A stretch of DNA of 64,000 nucleotides from Pseudomaricurvus alkylphenolicus (GCF_011683955.1 NZ_JAAQPI010000004.1:549476-613475), one strand, 5' to 3'. Positions 16,472 through 28,652 are shown, numbered from the stretch's first letter. Notes: generated by a model not told the origin, from the letters alone. A program made the numbers and translations.

Positions 16472-18949
16472 TTAAAAGTTATAGAAAACGTCAAGGCCGA
16501 TGGTTCTTGGACGATTCACATAAGAGGTTAACTCACGACCATGCTGCCAGGACGGTCGCGTATGGGTATCACCCAGCCAATCTTCCAAAACCGTTTTACC
16601 CAAACCAGCACGACCAGCGGTGCCGTAGGTAACGTGTTCGTCGAAAAGATTTTCGGCGAACAAGGTTACTCCCCAGTTCTCTGCCGCGAGTGACACCGTC
16701 ATATCCCAGAGGCTGTGTGATGGGTCTATGGAGAAAGACTGATCATCTTCGTTAATCGCGTTTCTGATCTCATCCACGTAAGCACCGGACAAGCTGGCCG
16801 TCAGCTCCATGCCATTAAAGACTTCGGTGGCGTAATTAATTGAAATATTGGCGGTATTGGTTGGAACACCAGGCAGTTCGTCACCATCCACTCCTTCGAA
16901 AGAGCCGTCTCCATCAACGTCGAATGACTCGGTGAGTTCCGCTTGGGTATAAGCATACCCAACAGTTACTTCGAGGTTTTCTGTAAGCAGATAAGTGGCT
17001 TCAATTTCGAGCCCCATACTTTCTGCGGTTTCCCCATTAACGATTGCCGGATAAGCCAACGTTGGGGTAGCGATATTTTGCTGAACGTCTTCCCACTCAA
17101 TTAAGAATAAAGCTGTGGAGAAACGCATACGTTCGTCAAACAAACGACCTTTCAGCCCTACTTCCCAATTGGTTGCCATATCAGAATCATAGGTACGATA
17201 TTCAGCCGGTTCCGCAACTGCAAAACTGTCTACGATATCCAGTGTCGGAAAGCCGTTAACACCACCATGACGGAAACCTTCGGCCCAAGTGAAGTAGGCC
17301 ATGACATTAGGCGTGATATCGTAAGAAGTGTTGATCTTAAAGATATGGTCGCTAAAGTCCTCTTCGGAAGACGAAGGCGCCAGCCCACGAATATCGCCGA
17401 TTGGAGACAGGAATTCGCCACCTTCAGGGAAGTATATATCGTTACTGGCCTCGAACGTTTGCTCGAAAACCCGGAAGCCCCCGGTTATCTGCCATACATC
17501 TGAAATGTGGTAAGTGACCTCTCCAAACAGTGCAGTATCTTTAAACGTGTTGTCTATATCCTGGAGATAAATATCGTCTGTTTCAAGCGGCGCAGGACGG
17601 TTTTCGGCGTTAAATACTTGGGTTTTGTTGATACCATCAACAATATCCCAATAACCCATCAATTTGTCGTGCTGGATTGCCTGGTAGTTTTGCTCGAGGT
17701 AAAAAGCACCTACAACATAGTCGAATTGCCCTTCACCGTTTGAAGCAAGACGGATTTCTATGGTCTTGCCCGTATTCTGTTCATCGTAGTCAGCCAGGAA
17801 CTGGGGGCGTTTGGTAATAGTGTTAATACCGTAGCCATCGCTTGGCAACATATAAGAGAAAGCAGCATTGTGATAGATACCGTTAGCATCGCCAATGGAT
17901 TGCGAGTCACTATCGTAGTACGAAACGGTACTGCTTAAGGTCGCGAAACCCAGATCCGTTTCCAGGTCCCAACTGTACACGTTCAGTTCTGTATCCATCG
18001 GCTCAAGCAATGCCTGGGTATTGGCATCATCACCACCGGCTGGATGCGCCGGCGTGATCACTTGCCGACCATCGTAGCTATCGCGTTGATGGTGATAACT
18101 CAACTGTGTAGTTGTGTCGTCGCTAATATCCCACAAAGCGCTGATACGGATATGGTTAGCCTGATGGCTGTTGGCGTCTTTCTTGCCGTGATACAACGGC
18201 GGTGTATCCGCTGAATCAGCAGGTCCCACACTGGTATCCGCGATCACGTTGCGGGTTTCGTCAAAACTGACAAGAGAGTTTTGATCGATGAAGCCCTGGT
18301 TTTCGACATAGCCAAAAACAGTGCGGATTGCGACGCTGTCGGACAGTGGCATGTTCAGCATAACGTGGGTATCAGTGTTGATGCCTGAGCTGCCTTCGGT
18401 TTGCCCGAGCCGAGAGGCAATTTCCCCTTCAAACGCTTCTGTATTGGGTTTGTTATGCATATAGCGAATAGTGCCCCCAAGAGAGCCGGAACCATACAGA
18501 GTTCCCTGGGGTCCGCGCAGAATTTCAACGCGCTCGATGTCTTTCAGATGCAGGTTATAGAATACGGGCACATCATCGACATAGGTCGATACCGTAGCCG
18601 GCGCAATGGCTTGGCCATCGCCGGTACCGTTACCGCTGGCATCAGCGTTTAAACCACGCATGATCAGGCCGCTACCCTGACTGTTGTCCCTTCCGCCACT
18701 GTCGACCAGAACCAGACCAGTGGTATTGCGGGCCAGTTTGGCGAAATCTGTAATACCTTTTTGAACCAAAGAATCTCCGCTTACAGCAGAGATGTTATAG
18801 GGGATTTCTTCTGTACTTTGAGCTCGCCGGGTTGCAGTAACCACTATTTCTTCCAGTTCAAATCCGTCGAGCGCAAATCCAGCCAGGGGCAGCTGGCTTG
18901 CCATCATTGCAACGGCAAGGGTCAGAGCACGTTTGCGAAATACAATCAT
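16472..18949 (-). CDS. TonB-dependent outer-membrane receptor
   Basis: An 825-residue receptor. The start at 18949 (MIVFRKRALTLAVAMMASQ) has GAGGAG just upstream. A signal peptide is followed by LEEIVVTATRRAQSTEEIPYNISAV, the TonB-box and plug start. The plug ends in VEILRGPQGTLYGSGSLGGTIRY, then a 22-strand barrel ending in RTIGLDVFYNF with terminal Phe. The plug has an extra insertion near GNGTGDGQAIAPATVSTYVDDV. It belongs to the large-substrate, non-siderophore-looking receptors common in sphingomonads and Cellvibrionales. It is divergent from two secreted hydrolases, so it probably imports their substrate or product. Confidence 0.93.
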   Translation of the reverse strand: MIVFRKRALTLAVAMMASQLPLAGFALDGFELEEIVVTATRRAQSTEEIPYNISAVSGDSLVQKGITDFAKLARNTTGLVLVDSGGRDNSQGSGLIMRGLNADASGNGTGDGQAIAPATVSTYVDDVPVFYNLHLKDIERVEILRGPQGTLYGSGSLGGTIRYMHNKPNTEAFEGEIASRLGQTEGSSGINTDTHVMLNMPLSDSVAIRTVFGYVENQGFIDQNSLVSFDETRNVIADTSVGPADSADTPPLYHGKKDANSHQANHIRISALWDISDDTTTQLSYHHQRDSYDGRQVITPAHPAGGDDANTQALLEPMDTELNVYSWDLETDLGFATLSSTVSYYDSDSQSIGDANGIYHNAAFSYMLPSDGYGINTITKRPQFLADYDEQNTGKTIEIRLASNGEGQFDYVVGAFYLEQNYQAIQHDKLMGYWDIVDGINKTQVFNAENRPAPLETDDIYLQDIDNTFKDTALFGEVTYHISDVWQITGGFRVFEQTFEASNDIYFPEGGEFLSPIGDIRGLAPSSSEEDFSDHIFKINTSYDITPNVMAYFTWAEGFRHGGVNGFPTLDIVDSFAVAEPAEYRTYDSDMATNWEVGLKGRLFDERMRFSTALFLIEWEDVQQNIATPTLAYPAIVNGETAESMGLEIEATYLLTENLEVTVGYAYTQAELTESFDVDGDGSFEGVDGDELPGVPTNTANISINYATEVFNGMELTASLSGAYVDEIRNAINEDDQSFSIDPSHSLWDMTVSLAAENWGVTLFAENLFDEHVTYGTAGRAGLGKTVLEDWLGDTHTRPSWQHGRELTSYVNRPRTIGLDVFYNF

Positions 18950-19245
18950 TGTTGAGAACTCCTCGGGCAATATCGTTATGAGTTGTCATAAAAAATTAGC
19001 ACTGCGCCGGAGTTACTCACAAATGAAAAAATTGCTCGTATTAGATGAATAGATTTAATGGAAAACAAACCTTATTCTCCAGATAAAGGTCTTTAATGGC
19101 CAAATTGGCTTTTCATTAGTCACGGTCTACACAGATTTTTATAACAATTATGAATTCATCTCATCCTATTCAGTAATTAATTTCAGCGCTAGCTGATTCG
19201 ACAGTGCTTAAGATGGAATACCCACTATAAAGCAGCGTGAATTTA

Positions 19246-21075
19246 ATGAGTCAGCGAACGTTCTATTACAACATCACTTTTGTTTTGCACCTGGTGTCAC
19301 TGAGCCTGGTAGCTGGCAGTGCAACGGCTGTAGCAGCAGCTGCTGATCAGGTGCTCTATAACGCAAATGTATACACCGTCAATGAAAAGCAACCCTGGGC
19401 CCAAGCCATAGCCATTCGAAAAGGCAAAATTGTCTTTGTTGGCAGCGATGCAGGAGCCAGAGGCTATGTTAACGAGCATACTCAGGTAAGGGATATGCAG
19501 AAAAGGCTGATTATGCCCGGTTTTCAGGATGCACATGTTCATCCCATGGAAGGCATGAGCCTCGGCTCCTTTATGGGTTGTGATCTGTTACCGCTGCGCC
19601 AGGAGTCCAATGATCCCGAAGACTGGATTGAAGGGCTGAAAGCCTGTAACGAGATTGATTTTCCACACGATTGGATCTTGGGCGGAGGGCATGACAATGG
19701 TGATTTGGAAACCCTGGAGCGTTTACCCAGGGAGCTTCTGGATGAGGTGTTTCCCGATAAGCCTGCAGCATTTATGGAGAAATCCTCGCATTCAATGTGG
19801 GTTAACAGCAAAGCACTGGAACGACTCGGTATAAACAGCGCCAGTGCCAATCCACAGGGTGGCAAGTTTTTCAAAGACCCGGTCACCGGGCAACTAACCG
19901 GTGTCCTGTCAGACAGCGCCGGCGATGAACTGATGCACAAAGCCTTGGCGAAGACAGCAAAACTGCAGGAAGCACGCTTCGATGCTGTTTTGGGGGCTCA
20001 AGCGTTAATGGCGAGCTATGGTATTACATCAGCGGCCAATGCCAGGGTTTACTGGACCAGAGGTAATCTGGAGCCCTGGCAGCGGGCTGAGCGCGAGGGC
20101 GGACTAAAAATACGCAATGTCATGTCTCTCTGGGTATACCCGCACCTTGAAGATGAGTATCAACTCCAACAGTTGAAAAACATGTATCGGGAAGATCCAT
20201 CCTCACTTTTGCGGGTCACCCAGGTTAAGTTTTATTCCGATGGTGTTCCCGACCTTAACTCTGCCGCTGTTCTCAAACCCTATGGACACTTGATCCACCC
20301 GGATGCGGATCCTACAGGGGGCAACTACTTTACCGAATCAAGATTGGCTCGATATCTGGCAGAACTGCAGAAGGTGGGTTTCGGGGGCATTATCCACGCC
20401 ATTGGGGATCGAGGTGCACACGAGGCATTAAATGCCATCGAACAGGCACAGAGGGCCATGGGTGATTTAGGCGTGAATACTCCTCGGCACTATGTTACCC
20501 ACGTAAACTGGGTGAGTGCGCAGGACATCCCGCGTTTTAAGCAGTTAAATGTTCCGGCGGATTCGCAAGTGAATTACCTGGAGTATGAGGACTACGTTAA
20601 TGGATATGGGAACTACTATGAGCCCTACTCCAGGGATACCGCGGACGAACCCATGTCACGCCTGTTGATCAATAATGAATCCGATACGATGGCAATGCCG
20701 GATATTATCTCCACCGGTGCACGATTGGTGATTAGCAGTGATTGGGACGTCGCAGAACTGAACCCCCTTTTCAGTATTCAGAACGCCACTCAGGAATATC
20801 AGGGGGCTCGTGTAGATGGTCGAATTTTGACGGAAAGGGAGCTATTGGCACTGGCGGTTAAAGCCTATACCTACAATGCGGCCTATGCGCTTCGTCACGA
20901 ACAATACACCGGTTCGCTCGAAGTGGGAAAGTTCGCAGATCTGGTTGTATTGGACAGAAACATCTTTGAAGTGGCGATTCCGACGATACGAGACACAAAT
21001 GTGCTGTTAACAATGGTCGGCGGTAAGCCTGTTTATCGGTCTCCAGGATTTCGAATGCAGCGGGGGCGACTGTGA
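19246..21075 (+). CDS. Secreted amidohydrolase (Amidohydro_3, YtcJ-like)
   Basis: About 609 residues from ATG 19246. A GTG at 19237 is an alternative, and neither has a strong ribosome site. A signal peptide ends near SATAVAAAADQ. The metal-binding motif DAHVHPMEG follows at about residue 97. The later HAIGDRGAHEALNAIE, HYVTHVNWV and VISSDWDVAELNP carry the His and Asp ligands expected of YtcJ-type amidohydrolases. These cleave amide, carbamate or formamide bonds. It overlaps the next gene by 4 bp (GTGA), so the two are translationally coupled. It is divergent from the TonB receptor. Substrate unknown. Confidence 0.9.
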   Translation: MSQRTFYYNITFVLHLVSLSLVAGSATAVAAAADQVLYNANVYTVNEKQPWAQAIAIRKGKIVFVGSDAGARGYVNEHTQVRDMQKRLIMPGFQDAHVHPMEGMSLGSFMGCDLLPLRQESNDPEDWIEGLKACNEIDFPHDWILGGGHDNGDLETLERLPRELLDEVFPDKPAAFMEKSSHSMWVNSKALERLGINSASANPQGGKFFKDPVTGQLTGVLSDSAGDELMHKALAKTAKLQEARFDAVLGAQALMASYGITSAANARVYWTRGNLEPWQRAEREGGLKIRNVMSLWVYPHLEDEYQLQQLKNMYREDPSSLLRVTQVKFYSDGVPDLNSAAVLKPYGHLIHPDADPTGGNYFTESRLARYLAELQKVGFGGIIHAIGDRGAHEALNAIEQAQRAMGDLGVNTPRHYVTHVNWVSAQDIPRFKQLNVPADSQVNYLEYEDYVNGYGNYYEPYSRDTADEPMSRLLINNESDTMAMPDIISTGARLVISSDWDVAELNPLFSIQNATQEYQGARVDGRILTERELLALAVKAYTYNAAYALRHEQYTGSLEVGKFADLVVLDRNIFEVAIPTIRDTNVLLTMVGGKPVYRSPGFRMQRGRL

Positions 21076-23201
21076 ACAAGATGTTTGTAGTACTGTTATT
21101 GTTTATGGCTCCGATGACCACCATTGCGCATGGGTTACCAGAAGCTATGGACGGACCGCGCGGAGTCGTCATGCTCGACTGGCACAGAGAGAATATCAGC
21201 CGAACCCTAACGGCGGGTTACCCCGAATCCTTTGGGTTGTCGTCATTCTTCGGGCGTGTAAAACCCACTATCAAAACGGTTGGCGGTAAACGCTGTGTCC
21301 ACGCCAACTTTATTGGGTTTGATGTGGATGACAATTTTGCATTTGATATTGATGAACCTGTGGAGCTGGAATTATTGCTGCACCAGCCCAATCAAACCAC
21401 TTTGGTGTATGGCTATGATGCCAACGGCAAAGCCAATGCGACTGGCAGCCAAGTGTTATCTCCAAAAGCTGAAGAGGGAACATGGCAAACCGTAAAATTC
21501 ACTTTGGATCGCGCACGTTTTGCCAATCGTGGTATGCGCGGTACCGATTTTGCCGTCACCACGCTGTCAACAATTGCGCCGGGGAGCGAACACGAAGACA
21601 GTACCCTGACGCTGTGTGACTTAACCTTAACCCGCAGTGGTCAAAACCCCGAAGGCGTATCCAATCCTGAAGGTTCACTACAAGAAGCCAGTTTGGAGCT
21701 GCGCATTGTTGAGTCTGGTAGCCGCCACCCTACTCCTGTTCGTATGGGAATTTACGACGCGTCGGGGCGCGCTTTGTTACCCAGTGAGGATGCACTGCCA
21801 CTGCAATATTACGAAACAGAAATTCGGCAATATGCGCTCAAATCATTTAACGAACGCTCTCAACCCTGGCCGCATACTAACCGGTACGTATTTTACAGTG
21901 ACGGCAGTTACCGGACGTCTTTGCCTGCCGGAGATTATTGGATAGTTGCATCAAAAGGTCCGGAGTACCGATGGCTTCTACAACGAATTCAGGTGAAACC
22001 GGGGGAGCAGGTTGTTAAACAATTTACTATTACGCGGTGGGAGGATATGCCACAGAAAGGCTGGCAATCCGGAGATGTACATATTCACATGCGCCGTGAC
22101 CATCAGGACAATCCAGATATAGCTAGAGTAATGGCGGCGGAAGATGTGCACATTGCCAACTTATTGCTCATGAATAACCCCGGTGGAAGTCACTACCCTC
22201 AGTACGCCTATGGTGGCGAAGGCTTCTATCAGCAAGGGATACACGCGTTGGTGCCGGGGATTGAGGGCCCCAGAACCGCGCAGCGGGGTCACACCATTTC
22301 CCTCAACATCGAAAAGCCGCTGATCAATCCTGACCGCTACTTTTACTACCATGAATTCTTCGAAGGTTATCGAAGACAGAACGCCATCAGCGGTTACGCT
22401 CACGTTGGTTCTGAAGAGTTCAATGGTTCCTGGGGGCTGGCTCTAGATGCACCCTTCGGTTTGGTGGACTTTGTTGAAATCATGCAAAACAGTCAGCTGC
22501 GGACGGAGCTGTGGTATGAATTTCTCGACCTGGGCTTCCGAGTTGCGCCAGCGGCGGGTTCCGATTTTCCTTACTTTGATCAGCCTGGGGCGGTTCGCAG
22601 TTATGCCAGAGTCACATTAAGTGATAACACCCATAAGTGGTTTGAATCGGTAAAGTCTGGGGAGACATTTGTTTCCAACGGGCTCTTGATAGATCTTGAG
22701 GTGAATGGCCAAGCTATGGGCTCTACCCTTCCCGTGGATGAGTCCGGCGTATTGGATATTCTGGCAGACGCCTGGGTCAACCCGGATTGGGATTCCCTGG
22801 AGCGCCTTGAATTGGTGTATTGCGGCGATGTGATTGCCAGCAGGAACGGCGGCACAGAACCAACAACGCGTTTGAGATTGGAGAAATCCCTGTCACCCGG
22901 CGCCAGTGGCTGGCTGGCGTTGCGAGGGTTTGGCAAGAATTTCGCGATGGCCCATTCGGCTCCGATTTACCTGGTGGATAGGTCAGGCAATAGTGCCTGT
23001 AAAGACAGAGTGCCACAACGGGTTGCTGCCATGAAGCATCGGCTTAAACAGTTAAGCGAGGCACCGCTGAATGTTCAACGGGAGCTGGAATATTGGCAGA
23101 CCCAGCAATTACAGGAGCAGTACCAGCGCCAACGATCGGGTTTGGAGAGCAGAATTGAGAAGGCGCTCGAAGTTTATGAAAGGATTCTGAATAGGAAGTA
23201 G
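21072..23201 (+). CDS. CehA/McbA-type metallohydrolase, secreted
   Basis: A 709-residue protein starting at GTG 21072 with a signal peptide (MNKMFVVLLLFMAPMTTIAHG). Residues about 20-330 are beta-rich, non-catalytic. The PHP-like catalytic domain starts with GWQSGDVHIHMRRDHQD (H-x-H metal motif) and continues with ISGYAHVGSEEF and APAAGSDFPYFD, matching CehA/McbA family proteins such as the carbaryl hydrolase. The C-terminus is a charged coiled coil. Coupling to the amidohydrolase and the divergent TonB receptor suggests a two-enzyme periplasmic breakdown of one imported ester, amide or carbamate. That is inference. Confidence 0.85.
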   Translation: MNKMFVVLLLFMAPMTTIAHGLPEAMDGPRGVVMLDWHRENISRTLTAGYPESFGLSSFFGRVKPTIKTVGGKRCVHANFIGFDVDDNFAFDIDEPVELELLLHQPNQTTLVYGYDANGKANATGSQVLSPKAEEGTWQTVKFTLDRARFANRGMRGTDFAVTTLSTIAPGSEHEDSTLTLCDLTLTRSGQNPEGVSNPEGSLQEASLELRIVESGSRHPTPVRMGIYDASGRALLPSEDALPLQYYETEIRQYALKSFNERSQPWPHTNRYVFYSDGSYRTSLPAGDYWIVASKGPEYRWLLQRIQVKPGEQVVKQFTITRWEDMPQKGWQSGDVHIHMRRDHQDNPDIARVMAAEDVHIANLLLMNNPGGSHYPQYAYGGEGFYQQGIHALVPGIEGPRTAQRGHTISLNIEKPLINPDRYFYYHEFFEGYRRQNAISGYAHVGSEEFNGSWGLALDAPFGLVDFVEIMQNSQLRTELWYEFLDLGFRVAPAAGSDFPYFDQPGAVRSYARVTLSDNTHKWFESVKSGETFVSNGLLIDLEVNGQAMGSTLPVDESGVLDILADAWVNPDWDSLERLELVYCGDVIASRNGGTEPTTRLRLEKSLSPGASGWLALRGFGKNFAMAHSAPIYLVDRSGNSACKDRVPQRVAAMKHRLKQLSEAPLNVQRELEYWQTQQLQEQYQRQRSGLESRIEKALEVYERILNRK

Positions 23202-23219
23202 CACCCTACATCCTGTATA

Positions 23220-23257
23220 CAAAAAAAGGGGCAGAGCTTTCGCTCTGCCCCTTTTAA
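23220..23257. terminator. Strong bidirectional terminator
   Basis: GGGGCAGAG-CTTTCG-CTCTGCCCC with an A-run before and a T-run after. It separates the convergent metallohydrolase and isocitrate dehydrogenase genes. Confidence 0.9.
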
Positions 23258-23284
23258 GAGACTGCGGACTAGGTCAGTCTAAAA

Positions 23285-25513
<2,229 letters not shown>

Positions 25514-26220
25514 ACTGCCCCCTAGGCGTCATTTTGTTAGCACTAATATGAGCGGCTTGTGGCTGCTCTTAGTCTGGTTGTGGCGAAATTTGGGTGCGCA
25601 TTCTACAGAAAAATGCGCTGCTTTTACAGATCGTTGTAAAAAAACAACAGGATTATATCTGTTAGACATTAGTCTTAAGACCACTAGCTTGATATCCATA
25701 AGTTGGAATTTGTCTGCACAATTACGGATTTTCCCTTATAAATCGCAACTAAATTAAGGTTGAGATGCATTTCAGACCAGCATTTTCCAGCACCTGTGGA
25801 TGTCAGTTTTGTAGTCTGGATTGGCCAAAATTCATTTTTGCTACAAACCATGTAGTTTTTATTACCAAGCTTTGGTTTGCAGTCAAATAATTTCGCGCTG
25901 GCTCCCGACCTTTGCCGTAATTCTTGTGTTTCAGGTTTTAAATATAGGCACAATCTGTACAGAGTTCCTGTTGGTGGTTAAAACCACGAATGACATATCT
26001 CTGTAGTGGTTAAAACCTCGAAGCGGTGTTTACAACAGTGGTTGAAACCCCGAAAGCTCTGTTAATTCAATAACATACAGTAATTAGAGGGTTCAACCGT
26101 TGCATACCGTATGTTATTGGTGTTTCACAGTGTTCCATGGGGCAATAGGAGGGGGCTGGAGAAGGCCTGGGTGGTTAAAACCACGAAGCGGGGTGGTTAA
26201 AACCCCGCTGAAAGGTGGAA
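25514..26220. other. Putative plasmid-type replication origin 2
   Basis: About 700 bp with no gene. The left 450 bp is AT-rich and must hold the icd promoter; TGTGGATGT at 25796-25804 is a weak DnaA-box match in reverse. The right 250 bp holds six iteron-like repeats next to the repA stop codon. Iterons with an AT-rich flank, next to a replication initiator gene, suggest an origin; not proven from sequence alone. Confidence 0.55.
25973..26212 (-). repeat. Iteron array 2 (core GGTGGTTAAAACCACGAA)
   Basis: Copies: GGTGGTTAAAACCACGAA (25973-25990), TAGTGGTTAAAACCTCGAA (26004-26022), a weaker GGTGTTTACAACAGTG (26025-26040), GTGGTTGAAACCCCGAA (26038-26054), GGGTGGTTAAAACCACGAA (26169-26187) and GGGTGGTTAAAACCCCGCT (26191-26209). 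The reverse complement reads CGNGGTTTTAACCACC, the same core as array 1 at 14662-14765. The array sits downstream of the repA stop, not upstream of its start. Confidence 0.78.
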
Positions 26221-27063
26221 TTATGTGCCTACCAGAGCAGTATATTCGCTATTTTGGCGAACAATCAGCCAATCCGGGCTGCTTTTTGAGGCTGCGGCCT
26301 CATATTCGAGTTCATAATCAGGGACAAGCTGCTTTTTAATACAGTCTTTGATCTTTCGGCGAAACTCTTTCAGTGGTGATTTCACACCAAAGATGTGCCA
26401 GATTTCCTCAATCGGGACACGCCACTCAGCGGAGCCTCCACAGTTGCGGCGGCAGAGTTCATAAAGGCGCCGGTCATAGGGAGAGCGTAAAGAGAAATAG
26501 TCGCGGTTGTAATTGAGAATCTCGTTGTTGGCGACAGCGGTAAACAGCTGTTCAGAAATAACTACTTCGAAATACTCCAAACGTCCCTTTTGATCCGTCA
26601 CGGCCGACCCGTAGTCGATCAGACCAAAGACTTCAGCCTTCTTGGATACCTTGTCCGCGCCAATCATATTGGACCGGACCACTGTACCTCTCAGCCGGGC
26701 AAGGGTATCGCCAATGGCTTTGTAAGATTTGCCATCGGTACCCCGCTTGGTCACGGTCAGGTAATCATAGGCGGTAATGCGAACGCGGCGGCTGATATCT
26801 CGGCCCAGCTTGGCTGCTTCTGCAATATGTCCGAAAGCATAGATAAGCAGGTCTTTATCGTGGATGGTAGCTCGTCCATCGGCGGAAGGAATAATCTCCA
26901 GCCAGCTGCCGGTTACCTTGTTCTCGTAGCGGTATTTCTCTGAGTCAGGTTTGCTGCTGATTGCAAAAATGGGGTACTCCATGGATTGGGTGTCACCCTT
27001 TGGAGCCACATCTACAATGTCTGCAACAAACATATCAATTTGGTCGGTGTTCACCAGATTCAC
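26221..27063 (-). CDS. repA: Replication initiator protein A (RPA family)
   Basis: A 280-residue protein of the RPA plasmid initiator family: MEYPIFAISSKPDSEKYRYE, then ATIHDKDLLIYAFGHIAEA, DTLARLRGTVVRSNM, FEVVISEQLFTAVANNEIL and RDYFSLRSPYDRRLYELCRR in family order. It should bind iterons and recruit host replication factors. The GTG start overlaps the preceding RHH gene stop by 4 bp (GTGA at 27060-27063), so it is translationally coupled. It is last in the leftward series parA, parB, RHH, repA, and iteron array 2 begins 9 bp past its stop. Confidence 0.87.
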   Translation of the reverse strand: MNLVNTDQIDMFVADIVDVAPKGDTQSMEYPIFAISSKPDSEKYRYENKVTGSWLEIIPSADGRATIHDKDLLIYAFGHIAEAAKLGRDISRRVRITAYDYLTVTKRGTDGKSYKAIGDTLARLRGTVVRSNMIGADKVSKKAEVFGLIDYGSAVTDQKGRLEYFEVVISEQLFTAVANNEILNYNRDYFSLRSPYDRRLYELCRRNCGGSAEWRVPIEEIWHIFGVKSPLKEFRRKIKDCIKKQLVPDYELEYEAAASKSSPDWLIVRQNSEYTALVGT

Positions 27064-27485
27064 GATTCACCCTCTTCAACGTTCTTGAGGCTGGCGAGAC
27101 CCTTCTCTGACAGCTGCATATTCTGATTGGCCAGCATTCGCTGGATGATAGCGGTGCGGAGAAGGGCGCTGCGATCTTTGCTGATGCCTTCCTGGTCTTC
27201 AATGGTGGTTAGAGCGGTATTGATCTGGTCATTCAGAGATCCCGACAGGGTCAGGGGGATTGGCACGGTAGAGCCGGCCTGAATAAATTCTTCGGCAACC
27301 AGGTTTGGAAAGTCAGAACGTTGTAGCAGGGACTCAATCGCTTCGGTGATCCAGATATTTCGCTGCTTCTGGTTGTAACCTTCGGTCTCCATATGTTGGT
27401 GCAGCTTGTCGCGCATCAACGCTGGAATCCGCAAGCTGGTGCGAATGGTGGGAACGGTTTTTTTGGGCAGTGTGAATTTTGCCAT
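27060..27485 (-). CDS. Small protein with two ribbon-helix-helix-like segments, RepA-coupled
   Basis: A 141-residue protein. Residues 12-55 (TIRTSLRIPALMRDKLHQHM ... ITEAIESLL) have the beta-helix-helix pattern of a ribbon-helix-helix DNA-binding domain. Residues about 72-118 (VPIPLTLSGSLNDQINTAL ... SALLRTAIIQRML) repeat that pattern, so the protein may hold two RHH units in one chain. It lies 62 bp after parB and overlaps repA. A copy-control repressor of repA is the natural guess, but no named family was recognised. Confidence 0.7.
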   Translation of the reverse strand: MAKFTLPKKTVPTIRTSLRIPALMRDKLHQHMETEGYNQKQRNIWITEAIESLLQRSDFPNLVAEEFIQAGSTVPIPLTLSGSLNDQINTALTTIEDQEGISKDRSALLRTAIIQRMLANQNMQLSEKGLASLKNVEEGES

Positions 27486-27547
27486 GGTTGGTTACATTTC
27501 TTGTTTCTTATATAGGTATCTAGGTCACTAAAGTTTTGGTCCTGCAG

Positions 27548-28561
27548 CTATACCTTGCGGACCAGCGCCTCTAGCGCCGCGGCTAAACCGGCTGGCTTAT
27601 TCAGATCAAATTCGCTGAGAGCGGTGCTTTCCCCCAGGTTCTGTGCAGCAGCTTCGAGTACTTTGCGCAGACCATCAGTATTGATGTCGCGGCTGAACCG
27701 AACAGATGGCTTGGGAGGAGTAGGGCGGCTTTCTCCTTCCAGACTGCCCCGAATATCCTGCTCGGACAGTTGGGCCAGTGCTGCTGCTTTTTTGAGATCA
27801 GTGATTTTGCCTTGCTCAATGGCCTCAATCAGGATTTTGTGAGGGTAACGAAGCACGGCCAGATAACGCTGCGCCTCTGCACGGCCCCGACCGATTCGCT
27901 TGCTCAATTTGGTGACACTGGTGCTTTCGAAGCCATCGGTGGCTTCGATAATTTTCCGAACCCGGTCTACCTTTTCCCACAGAGTCATATTTTCTCGGTG
28001 GACGTTCTCTTCCCACTGTAGGGTGTCGATTTCCACTCTGTCCATGGTACGGCTTTGAATGGTGGCAGAAATATGCGTTTCACCCAAAAGGATATGGGCA
28101 AACAGACGCCGTTCACCTGCAATCAGATGGAAGGTAGTTTCGTCTTTTAGTACTGAAATTGGGTGCACCAACCTTTCGGCGCTTTTCAGAGCTGCTGCAA
28201 ACTCTATTATGGAAATAATGTCACCCAGCTTTTTGCCGGTGAAACCACAGGTTTTTGTAACGTCTTCTATATAGTGCTCAATCCAGACATCGGCGTTATC
28301 TGCTGAAATCGACTTTTTGCTGAAAGGGTATTTTTGAGCAAATTTCGTGACTTCTTCTTTGCTGATGGCAAGCTTTCTTGGGTTATCTGGGTCGGTCAGC
28401 ACATAGTCGATAGGAATGGACTTGGACAGTGGCGCGGTTGATGTACTGGCGACACTCAGCTGGGACTTTATGCTCTGAGTCCACTTTTCGCTGCTTTTTT
28501 GCTCTTGGGCTGAGACCTTGCCAGTGCCCGCACGACCCAGTCCTAGTTTCTTGGCTGCCAT
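27548..28561 (-). CDS. parB: ParB-family partition protein (plasmid type)
   Basis: A 337-residue ParB/RepB-like protein. The ParB/Srx box is visible as FHLIAGERRLFAHILLGETHI (about residues 145-165), followed by QWEENVHRENMTLWEKVDRV and an HTH (SVTKLSKRIGRGRAEAQRYLAVLRYP). An insertion-rich segment precedes the box. It should load on parS and form the partition complex with ParA. It follows parA by 91 bp, and a perfect GTCTCCTGAGGAGAC palindrome sits in that gap. It differs clearly from the second ParB at 32315-33187. Confidence 0.88.
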   Translation of the reverse strand: MAAKKLGLGRAGTGKVSAQEQKSSEKWTQSIKSQLSVASTSTAPLSKSIPIDYVLTDPDNPRKLAISKEEVTKFAQKYPFSKKSISADNADVWIEHYIEDVTKTCGFTGKKLGDIISIIEFAAALKSAERLVHPISVLKDETTFHLIAGERRLFAHILLGETHISATIQSRTMDRVEIDTLQWEENVHRENMTLWEKVDRVRKIIEATDGFESTSVTKLSKRIGRGRAEAQRYLAVLRYPHKILIEAIEQGKITDLKKAAALAQLSEQDIRGSLEGESRPTPPKPSVRFSRDINTDGLRKVLEAAAQNLGESTALSEFDLNKPAGLAAALEALVRKV

Positions 28562-28620
28562 TGCCGTCTCCTGTTATGTCACCGATTGGTGGTTGTTTTG
28601 TGCTGTTTGGTGATTTTGCC

Positions 28621-28635
28621 GTCTCCTGAGGAGAC
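28621..28635. promoter_or_regulatory. Candidate parS site (parA-parB gap)
   Basis: GTCTCCTGAGGAGAC, a perfect 15-bp palindrome around a central G. A half copy, GTCTCCT, is at 28566-28572, overlapping the parB translation start region. Confidence 0.65.
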
Positions 28636-28652
28636 ACTTTTCAGTTTTGGTC

